Shown piece after piece: positions 1 through 5,016 of a stretch of DNA of 5,016 bases. The position numbers and the translations under genes were made by a program. Within the stretch, counting starts at the first letter, position 1; each line of letters opens with the position of its first letter. The notes below the pieces were generated by a model. It was given only the letters and a program-made list of their open reading frames with translations, had not been told where the DNA came from and did no database searches. The stretch comes from Methylobacterium sp. Its GTDB lineage: Bacteria; Pseudomonadota; Alphaproteobacteria; Rhizobiales; Beijerinckiaceae. The stretch is taken from the NCBI GenBank assembly GCA_020252865.1, contig JADCCH010000163.1, positions 1 to 5,016 on the forward strand, in the 5' to 3' direction.

Positions 1-811
1 ATTCTTCCTCACCGCCGGCTTCCTCGCCATCATGTACTATTTCATCCCGAAAAGGGCCGAGCGGCCGATCTATTCATACAGGCTGTCGATCGTCCATTTC
101 TGGGCGCTGATCTTCCTCTATATCTGGGCGGGTCCCCACCATCTGCACTACACGGCCCTGCCGGACTGGGCGCAGACGCTGGGCATGACCTTCTCGATCA
201 TGCTCTGGATGCCCTCCTGGGGCGGCATGATCAACGGCCTGATGACGCTCTCGGGCGCCTGGGACAAGCTGCGCACCGACCCCGTGCTCCGCATGATGGT
301 GGTGTCGGTGGCCTTCTACGGCATGTCGACCTTCGAAGGTCCGCTCATGAGCGTGAGGGCGGTGAACTCGCTGTCGCATTACACCGACTGGACCATCGGC
401 CATGTGCATTCCGGCGCGCTCGGCTGGGTGGGCTATGTCTCCTTCGGTGCGATCTACTGCCTCGTGCCGTGGCTCTGGAAGAAGGAGCGCCTCTATTCCA
501 ACCGTCTGGTGGAATGGCACTTCTGGATCTCCACGATCGGCATCGTCCTCTACATCTCGGCGATGTGGGTCTCGGGCATCATGCAGGGCCTGATGTGGCG
601 CGCCTACACCGCGCTTGGCTATCTCGAATACTCGTTCATCGAGACGGTGGCGGCGATGCACCCCTACTATGTCATCCGCGCGCTGGGCGGCGGGCTGTTC
701 CTCGCGGGTGCGCTGATCATGGTCTACAATCTCATCATGACCGTGCGCGCCGCGCCGAACGCGCTCGAGAAGGGCCTCGCGCCCGCCGCCGGGCTCCAGC
801 CGGCCGAGTGA
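1..811 (+). CDS. ccoN: cbb3-type cytochrome c oxidase subunit I, CcoN (partial, 5' end missing)
   Basis: This is the catalytic subunit of the cbb3 oxidase, an integral inner-membrane protein carrying heme b, heme b3 and CuB that reduces O2 to water. The gene enters from the left edge with its first full codon at 2-4 and ends at TGA 809-811, giving 269 visible residues. That is a little over half of a subunit that is usually about 470-480 aa. The text reads in register with the Pseudomonas stutzeri numbering I remember. Y at 119-121 matches the cross-link tyrosine Y251, and HH at 137-142 matches CuB ligands H257/H258. H at 401-403 and 407-409 ([10 protein letters not shown]) match the heme b3 ligand H345 and heme b ligand H347. 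FEGP at about 332-343 is the conserved glutamate region. The third CuB histidine should lie about five residues before the window. Several hydrophobic helices follow, and the C-terminal tail of about 20 residues is polar and Ala-rich. Identification is very secure. Confidence 0.98.
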   Translation, partial: FFLTAGFLAIMYYFIPKRAERPIYSYRLSIVHFWALIFLYIWAGPHHLHYTALPDWAQTLGMTFSIMLWMPSWGGMINGLMTLSGAWDKLRTDPVLRMMVVSVAFYGMSTFEGPLMSVRAVNSLSHYTDWTIGHVHSGALGWVGYVSFGAIYCLVPWLWKKERLYSNRLVEWHFWISTIGIVLYISAMWVSGIMQGLMWRAYTALGYLEYSFIETVAAMHPYYVIRALGGGLFLAGALIMVYNLIMTVRAAPNALEKGLAPAAGLQPAE

Positions 812-838
812 GCTCTCGAACATCAAGGAACGGAAACC

Positions 839-1606
839 ATGTCCGACATCACTTCCGGCAAGGCTCCCAAGCCCTCCCTCTGGTCGAAGCACAAGATTTT
901 CGAGACCAACTCGATCATCCTGGTCCTCGGCGTGCTCGTCATGATCTCCTTTGGCGGGCTGGTGGAGATTGCGCCGCTTTTCTATCTCAAGTCCACGATC
1001 GAGAAGGTGGAGGGCATGCGGCCCTACACTCCGCTCGAACTCGCGGGACGCGCCATCTATGTCCGCGAAGGCTGCTACAACTGCCATAGCCAGATGATCC
1101 GCCCCCTGCGGGACGAGGTCGAGCGCTACGGCCATTACAGCCTCGCGGCTGAATCCATGTACGACAAGCCCTTCCAGTGGGGCTCCAAGCGCACGGGTCC
1201 GGATCTGGCCCGCGTGGGCGGCAAATACTCGGATGACTGGCAGCTCCAGCACCTGAACGCGCCGCGTTCCATCGTGCCGCAATCGATCATGCCGGGCTAT
1301 CCGTTCCTGGCGAAGACCGACCTCTCCTACGATGACATCGCGACCGAGATGAAGGTCCAGAGCGTCACCGGCGTGCCCTACACGCCGGAGATGATGGCGG
1401 CGGCGAAGGACGACCTGCGCGCCCAGACAGACCCCGACCATCCGAAGGCGGCTGACTTTGCCAAGCGGTATCCCAAGGCGAACATGCGCGATTTCGACGG
1501 CAACCCGCAGCGGATCACCGAAGCGGACGCGCTGATCGCCTACCTGCAGGTGCTGGGGACGCTGGTCGACTTCAAGACCTATGACAACAAAGCCAACCTG
1601 CGCTGA
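839..1606 (+). CDS. ccoO: cbb3-type cytochrome c oxidase subunit II, CcoO (monoheme cytochrome c)
   Basis: CcoO is a membrane-anchored monoheme cytochrome c that relays electrons from CcoP to CcoN on the periplasmic side. The 255-residue product has a short polar N-terminus, one uncleaved membrane anchor at about residues 26-48, and the heme c site CYNCH (C79, C82, H83). The family stretch [10 protein letters not shown] follows, then W114-G-S-K-R-T-G-P-D-L and IMPGYPFL, where M151 is the expected axial methionine. The C-terminal end ([16 protein letters not shown]) is also typical. The length is within or slightly above the usual range. The ATG at 839 has AAGGAA at 825-830, 8 nt upstream. The gene starts 27 nt after ccoN and stops 11 nt before ccoQ. 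No key residue is missing. Confidence 0.98.
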   Translation: MSDITSGKAPKPSLWSKHKIFETNSIILVLGVLVMISFGGLVEIAPLFYLKSTIEKVEGMRPYTPLELAGRAIYVREGCYNCHSQMIRPLRDEVERYGHYSLAAESMYDKPFQWGSKRTGPDLARVGGKYSDDWQLQHLNAPRSIVPQSIMPGYPFLAKTDLSYDDIATEMKVQSVTGVPYTPEMMAAAKDDLRAQTDPDHPKAADFAKRYPKANMRDFDGNPQRITEADALIAYLQVLGTLVDFKTYDNKANLR

Positions 1607-1614
1607 GGGAGAGG
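1607..1614 (+). promoter_or_regulatory. Ribosome binding site for ccoQ
   Basis: GGGAGAGG lies 3 nt before the ATG at 1618, with its GGGAG core 6 nt away, inside the 11-nt ccoO-ccoQ gap. This purine-rich block supports the start chosen for the very short ccoQ frame. A second in-frame ATG at 1627 has no comparable site. Confidence 0.65.
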
Positions 1615-1617
1615 CAC

Positions 1618-1773
1618 ATGGCCAATATGTACGCCTTCCTCGCGAACATCGCGCAATCCGTCGGTGTTCTCTACTTCATGGCGATCTTCCTCGCCGTCTG
1701 CATCTACGCGCTCTGGCCCAAGAACCAAGCCAAGTTCGAGAACGCCGCGCGCCTTCCCCTGGAAGAGGACTGA
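1618..1773 (+). CDS. ccoQ: cbb3-type cytochrome oxidase small subunit CcoQ (FixQ-like)
   Basis: This 51-residue single-span membrane protein is short enough to be missed by length-filtered gene calls. It starts at ATG 1618 and stops at TGA 1771-1773. The N-terminus (MANMYAFLANIAQSVG) is short, and one hydrophobic helix spans about residues 15-33. The helix is followed by the family signature WPKNQAKF, then ARLPLEED at the C-terminus. That pattern of a helix, then PKN, then an acidic PLxxD end matches CcoQ/FixQ proteins. In the family, CcoQ has no cofactor and helps stabilise the complex, in particular the association of CcoP with CcoNO. Its place between ccoO and ccoP is the canonical one, and the gap to ccoP is only 3 nt. 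Its exact role in this organism cannot be read from sequence. Confidence 0.95.
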   Translation: MANMYAFLANIAQSVGVLYFMAIFLAVCIYALWPKNQAKFENAARLPLEED

Positions 1774-1776
1774 ACC

Positions 1777-2670
1777 ATGGCCGACCCAACCCGTAACGCT
1801 CATGCCGATCTCGATGCGGTGTCCGGCCAGACCACGACCGGTCACAGCTGGGATGGCATCAAGGAGCTGAACACGCCCCTGCCCCGCTGGTGGCTGTGGA
1901 CCTTCTATCTCACCATCCTCTGGTCCATCGGCTACTGGATCATCTACCCGGCCTGGCCGCTCATCTCGAGCCATACCAGGGGCGTCCTGGGCTATTCGAG
2001 CCGCGCGGAAGTGGCGGAGCATCTCCGCCAGCTCGAAGCCCGGCGCGCCGAGCAGGCGGCGGCTCTCAAGACGGCCGATATCGAGCAGATCCGCAACGAT
2101 CCGACACTCCTCCGGCTCGCGGTCGCGCGCGGCAAGGCGGCATTCGGCGACAATTGCGCGGGCTGCCACGGCCTCGGCGGCATGGGGGGCAACACCTTTC
2201 CCAACCTGACCGATGATGAGTGGATCTGGGGTGGCACGCTGGCCGATATCTCGACCACCATCACCCACGGCATCCGCTGGGATCAGGACAGCAATTCCCG
2301 CATGAGCCAGATGCTGGCCTTCGGTCGCACGGGCACCCTGAAGCCCGCGGAGATCGGAACCGTGGTCGAGTATGTCCGCAGCCTCGCCGGTCTCGATGTC
2401 GCGAACGGGGCTGATCTTGCGGCTGGCGCGAAGCTCTTCGCCGATAACTGCGCGAGCTGCCATGGCGACCAGGCCAAGGGGAACCAGGACCTCGGCGCGC
2501 CCGACCTGACGGACGCGATCTGGCTCTATGGCAGCAGCCGGACGGCCATGGTCGATACCGTCACGAACGGGCGTGGCGGCGTGATGCCGGCCTGGAGCGG
2601 CCGCCTTGACCCAGAGACCATCAAGGCGCTGACGGTCTATGTGCACAGCCTCGGTGGAGGCCAGAAGTGA
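1777..2670 (+). CDS. ccoP: cbb3-type cytochrome c oxidase subunit III, CcoP (diheme cytochrome c)
   Basis: CcoP is the electron entry subunit, taking electrons from cytochrome c and passing them to CcoO. The 297-residue product has a soluble N-terminus with the conserved W25-DGIKELNTPLPRWW stretch. A single membrane anchor spans about residues 38-62. A charged, probably helical linker (about 76-106) leads to two periplasmic cytochrome c domains. Heme site 1 is CAGCH (C127, C130, H131) and heme site 2 is CASCH (C225, C228, H229). Likely distal ligands are M179 (SQMLAFG) and M270 (VMPAW). In most relatives I know, the first motif reads MPAFG, so L180 is unusual. Start ATG 1777 has AGAGGA at 1764-1769 inside the end of ccoQ. 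The stop overlaps the ccoG start by 4 nt. The length is normal for the one-helix form of CcoP. Confidence 0.98.
   Translation: MADPTRNAHADLDAVSGQTTTGHSWDGIKELNTPLPRWWLWTFYLTILWSIGYWIIYPAWPLISSHTRGVLGYSSRAEVAEHLRQLEARRAEQAAALKTADIEQIRNDPTLLRLAVARGKAAFGDNCAGCHGLGGMGGNTFPNLTDDEWIWGGTLADISTTITHGIRWDQDSNSRMSQMLAFGRTGTLKPAEIGTVVEYVRSLAGLDVANGADLAAGAKLFADNCASCHGDQAKGNQDLGAPDLTDAIWLYGSSRTAMVDTVTNGRGGVMPAWSGRLDPETIKALTVYVHSLGGGQK
2656..2660 (+). promoter_or_regulatory. Ribosome binding site for ccoG (supports GTG start)
   Basis: GGAGG sits inside the last codons of ccoP, 6 nt before GTG 2667. It is a strong Shine-Dalgarno match and decides the start, because the nearby ATGs at 2692 and 2701 are in another frame. 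It also implies coupling of ccoG translation to that of ccoP. Confidence 0.7.
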
Positions 2671-4175
2671 ACACCCACAGCCCTGCGGATTATGACGACG
2701 ATGCCCCGCTCTACGAGGCCTCGAAGAAAATCTATCCGCAGGGGGTGTCGGGCACTTTCCGGCGCATCAAGTGGACGCTGCTGATCCTGTGTCTCGGTGT
2801 CTATTATCTTCTTCCCTTCGTGCGGTGGGACCGTGGGCCCCACCTGCCGAACCAGGCGGTTCTGGTGGATATGCCGGCGCGCCGCTTCTATTTCTTTTTC
2901 ATCGAGATCTGGCCGCAGGAGGTCTACTACCTCACCGGCCTCTTGATCCTCGCGGCGCTGATCCTGTTCCTGATGAACGCGGTCGCGGGCCGCATCTGGT
3001 GCGGCTATCTCTGCCCGCAGACGGTCTGGACCGACCTGTTTCTCCAGGTCGAGCGGCTCATCGAGGGCGACCGGCGCGAGCGCATGCAGCGCGACGCCGC
3101 ACCCTGGGTCGGCAAGACCTGGGGCCTCAAGATCACGAAACACTTCGTCTGGGTGATGATCGCCTGGTGGACCGGCGGCGCCTGGGTGCTCTATTTTTCG
3201 GATGCGCCGACCCTCGTGCGCGACCTCGCGACCTTTCAGGCACCCTTCGTCGCCTATCTCTGGATCGGCATCCTCACCTTCACGACCTATGCGCTCGCCG
3301 GCTTCATGCGCGAGCAGGTCTGCCTCTACATGTGCCCCTGGCCGCGCATTCAGGCCGCCTTGACCGATGCGGATGCACTCAATGTCGCCTATCGCCATGA
3401 TCGCGGCGATCCGCGCATGTCGTTGAAGCAGGCCACGAAGGCGAAGGCCACCGGCGAGCCGGCCGGGGATTGCATCGATTGCAACCAGTGCATCGCGGTT
3501 TGCCCTACGGGCGTCGACATCCGCGACGGCGCGCAACTCGGCTGCATCCAGTGCGGACTCTGCATCGATGCCTGCGACACGGTGATGACCAAGATCAACC
3601 GTCCCACCGGGCTGATCGGCTATGATACCGAACAGGCCATCGAGGCGCGCGCATGCGGCACCGCGCCTCCGCCCATTCGGCTCATCCGGGCCCGCACCCT
3701 GCTCTATGTCGGGGTGATCGCGGCTGTCGCCATGACCATGATCTATGCGTTGGCCACGCGTTCCCTGATGGATATCAGCGCGATCCATGAGCGCACCCCG
3801 CTCTTCACGGTGCTGCGCGATGGTTCGGTGCGCAACAACTACACCCTTCGCCTTTCAAACAAGCGGCCTGAGGCGCGAATTTTCGCGGTGGCGGTGGAGG
3901 GGGTGCCGGGCGCCTCCGCCGAACTCATCGGCGTGAAGTCCATTCCTGGCCAACCCCTCTCCTTCGAGATCGGCCCGGACCAGACACTCGACGTGCGGCT
4001 TCTCGTCACGGTGCCGCGCCACGCCTTCGAAGGCGGCAAAACGATGATTCAGATCAAGGCGACCGACGCCGCCCTCGGCGACAGTCGCGTGATCGGGGAG
4101 AACTTCTTCGGTCCTGACGGAGACGATTCCCGGCGGTCCAGAGGGGCTCGCCAGGGGGAACGACGAGATGACTAG
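2667..4175 (+). CDS. ccoG: Cytochrome c oxidase accessory protein CcoG (RdxA/FixG), membrane 2x[4Fe-4S] ferredoxin
   Basis: This is the iron-sulfur membrane protein of cbb3 assembly. The Rhodobacter capsulatus homologue has been described as a cupric reductase that provides Cu(I). The 502-residue product begins at GTG. Predicted helices lie at about 36-52, 87-107, 159-177, 193-213 and 342-361. Two CxxxCP motifs close helices 2 and 4: WCGYLCPQ (C112, C116) and CLYMCPWP (C219, C223). A bacterial-ferredoxin segment binds two clusters, with C269/C272/C275/C279 followed by P, and C293/C296/C299/C303 followed by D. The second lacks the usual proline, which I believe is common in this family. From about 383 to 484 there is a beta-rich, Ig-like FixG C-terminal domain. 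The last roughly 20 residues are a polar Arg/Asp tail that also carries the ccoH ribosome binding site. The length is typical. The gene overlaps ccoP by 4 nt and ccoH by 8 nt. Confidence 0.97.
   Translation: MNTHSPADYDDDAPLYEASKKIYPQGVSGTFRRIKWTLLILCLGVYYLLPFVRWDRGPHLPNQAVLVDMPARRFYFFFIEIWPQEVYYLTGLLILAALILFLMNAVAGRIWCGYLCPQTVWTDLFLQVERLIEGDRRERMQRDAAPWVGKTWGLKITKHFVWVMIAWWTGGAWVLYFSDAPTLVRDLATFQAPFVAYLWIGILTFTTYALAGFMREQVCLYMCPWPRIQAALTDADALNVAYRHDRGDPRMSLKQATKAKATGEPAGDCIDCNQCIAVCPTGVDIRDGAQLGCIQCGLCIDACDTVMTKINRPTGLIGYDTEQAIEARACGTAPPPIRLIRARTLLYVGVIAAVAMTMIYALATRSLMDISAIHERTPLFTVLRDGSVRNNYTLRLSNKRPEARIFAVAVEGVPGASAELIGVKSIPGQPLSFEIGPDQTLDVRLLVTVPRHAFEGGKTMIQIKATDAALGDSRVIGENFFGPDGDDSRRSRGARQGERRDD
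4153..4159 (+). promoter_or_regulatory. Ribosome binding site for ccoH (ATG 4168)
   Basis: AGGGGGA lies 8 nt before ATG 4168, within the 3' end of ccoG. It favours this start, though GGAG at 4183-4186 stands 8 nt before the alternative in-frame ATG at 4195. Confidence 0.5.
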
Positions 4176-4761
4176 CTGCTGCGGAGCCTTTGCGATGCCG
4201 GTGGAACTGTCCGAACGCGCCCCGATCCTTGCCGCCCGGAAGGCGCATGAGTTCCGTCTCACGGGCTGGCATGTCCTGGCAATGCTCATCGCCTTCTTCG
4301 CGGTTGTGGCGAGCGTGAATGTCTACATGATGACCACCGCGATCCGCACCATGCCGGGGCTCGATGCGCGCAACGGCTATGATGTGAGCCAGAATTTCAA
4401 CCGGCAGGAGCTGGCCGCCGCGCAAGCCCAGGCCCGGCGCGGCTGGCAGAGCGACGCGAAGGTCTCGCTCGCCAATCGCCTGCTCGACCTCGATATCCGG
4501 TTCCGCGATCGCATGGGAAAGCCGCTGGCCGGCCTCGCCGTGACGGTCGTTCTGCAGCATCCCGCGCAGCGCGGTCGCGACCGGGCCATCACGCTCTCAC
4601 CACGCGGCGACGGCTACTACGCGGCGAAGCTCGATGGGATTGATGCCGGCGGCTGGGGCCTCGTGATCGAGGCGCATGATCTCGAAAGCGGCGAGCGGCT
4701 CTTCCTCTCGCGCCACCGCCTGGCCCTGAAGGACGAGGCCATCCGGGGGATCACCCCATGA
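4168..4761 (+). CDS. ccoH: cbb3 oxidase assembly protein CcoH (FixH family)
   Basis: CcoH/FixH is a small bitopic membrane protein needed for assembly or stability of cbb3 oxidase. The 197-residue product has a polar N-terminus of about 28 residues, then the family signature FRLTGWHVLAMLIAFFAVV with one membrane helix at about 35-58 containing N51. After it come GL (64-65) and N69-x-Y71-x-x-S-Q-x-F-N78, which match the FixH pattern. The rest is a periplasmic, beta-rich domain of the kind seen in FixH proteins. It has no heme site or obvious metal-binding site in the main domain. The length is somewhat above the 150-170 aa I expect, mostly because of the N-terminal extension. That extension contains an adjacent cysteine pair (C4, C5). 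Starting at ATG 4195 instead would remove the pair and give 188 aa. It overlaps ccoG by 8 nt and ccoI by 4 nt. Confidence 0.93.
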   Translation: MTSCCGAFAMPVELSERAPILAARKAHEFRLTGWHVLAMLIAFFAVVASVNVYMMTTAIRTMPGLDARNGYDVSQNFNRQELAAAQAQARRGWQSDAKVSLANRLLDLDIRFRDRMGKPLAGLAVTVVLQHPAQRGRDRAITLSPRGDGYYAAKLDGIDAGGWGLVIEAHDLESGERLFLSRHRLALKDEAIRGITP

Positions 4762-5016
4762 GCACGGTTCTGCCGCACCCGGATATCCGCGACTTTTCGC
4801 ATTATCTCACCCCCGCTCCCGAAGACCGCGTGCGGATGGATTTCGTGGTGGATGGCATCCATTGCGCGGCCTGTGCGGCACGCATCGAGCGCGCCTTCGC
4901 ATCGGAGCCGGACATGGCTCTGGCGCGCGTGAACCTCACCGAGAAGCGCCTCACGGTCGAATGGAAGGATGCGGGACGGGTGGACCCCCCGCAGGTGCTC
5001 GCGCGGCTCGAAGCCC
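4758..5016 (+). CDS. ccoI: Cu+-translocating P1B-type ATPase CcoI (FixI), N-terminal part, cut by window end
   Basis: Only 86 residues are visible, running open to the right edge. It starts at ATG 4758 in a 4-nt ATGA overlap with the ccoH stop, with GGGGGA at 4745-4750 upstream. After about 26 non-conserved residues, a heavy-metal-associated domain begins: MDFVVDGIHCAACAARIERAF with C36 and C39 in GxxCxxC. It is followed by ARVNLTEKRLTVEW, which fits the beta strand of an HMA fold. HMA domains at the N-terminus of a protein encoded directly after ccoH are characteristic of CcoI/FixI. This is a P-type ATPase that exports copper across the inner membrane for CuB maturation of CcoN. The ATPase core (CPx membrane motif, DKTGT) lies outside the window, so the call rests on the HMA domain and gene order. 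An unrelated HMA protein is possible but unlikely here. Confidence 0.9.
   Translation, partial: MSTVLPHPDIRDFSHYLTPAPEDRVRMDFVVDGIHCAACAARIERAFASEPDMALARVNLTEKRLTVEWKDAGRVDPPQVLARLEA

Noticed and set aside
812..838. Possible promoter, FNR box or terminator in the ccoN-ccoO gap
   Set aside because: The 27-nt gap has no TTGAT-N4-ATCAA-like palindrome and no stem followed by a T run. It contains only the AAGGAA ribosome site at 825-830.
469..1089. Second + strand frame spanning the ccoN-ccoO junction
   Set aside because: It is an out-of-frame reading of ccoN and ccoO with Arg/His-rich low-complexity text. Both true frames are certain.
74..1441. Long open frame (455 codons) on the - strand opposite ccoN and ccoO
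   Set aside because: It lies antisense to two certain genes in GC-rich DNA. Its translation is rich in His, Arg, Asp and Gly with no recognisable domain, as expected of a shadow frame.
1581..1796. 71-codon + frame overlapping ccoQ
   Set aside because: It is out of frame with ccoQ. The 1618-1773 frame has the CcoQ signature, while this one reads as Arg-rich text without a family match.
1579..2646. Long - strand frame opposite ccoQ and ccoP
   Set aside because: It has the same shadow character, with Arg/Ala/Asp-rich text, no motif and complete overlap with ccoQ and ccoP.
2637..3788. Long - strand frame (383 codons) opposite ccoG
   Set aside because: Its composition mirrors the ccoG codons and it shows no family signature. 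The sense strand encodes an unmistakable ferredoxin membrane protein.

Overview
The window is one continuous stretch of a cbb3-type (C-family) cytochrome c oxidase locus. All genes lie on the + strand, in the order ccoN (3' part), ccoO, ccoQ, ccoP, ccoG, ccoH, ccoI (5' part). Each of the seven was recognised from family-specific protein motifs. The DNA is visibly GC-rich with G/C-biased third codon positions. The gene order, the one-helix diheme CcoP, the CcoQ type and the FixH-like CcoH point to an alphaproteobacterium. The sequence alone does not let me name a genus.

Layout: positions 1-811 hold the C-terminal part of CcoN, the heme-copper catalytic subunit. Two of its three CuB histidines, the cross-link tyrosine and both heme histidines are present. 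Positions 839-1606 encode the membrane-anchored monoheme cytochrome CcoO, 1618-1773 the tiny single-helix subunit CcoQ, and 1777-2670 the diheme cytochrome CcoP. The assembly genes follow without a break. They are ccoG/rdxA/fixG at 2667-4175 (membrane 2x[4Fe-4S] protein linked to copper reduction), ccoH/fixH at 4168-4761 (assembly or stability factor) and the start of ccoI/fixI at 4758 (Cu+ P1B-type ATPase), which is cut by the window end.

How they work together: CcoP and CcoO pass electrons from soluble or membrane cytochromes c to the b/b3-CuB centre of CcoN, which reduces O2 at high affinity and pumps protons. CcoG is thought to supply Cu(I), CcoI moves copper across the membrane for CuB, and CcoH helps hold the subunits together during assembly. 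Gene junctions are very tight: 27, 11 and 3 nt gaps, then overlaps of 4, 8 and 4 nt. This suggests one transcript with translational coupling that runs from the structural into the assembly genes. The promoter, where an FNR/FixK-type site would be expected, must lie upstream of the window.

There is no gene-free stretch longer than 27 nt. I saw no mobile element, CRISPR array, RNA gene or convincing terminator. I see no undescribed system here. The points worth a second look are small: the ccoP-ccoG overlap, one atypical residue at a heme-ligand motif of CcoP, and the N-terminus of CcoH.
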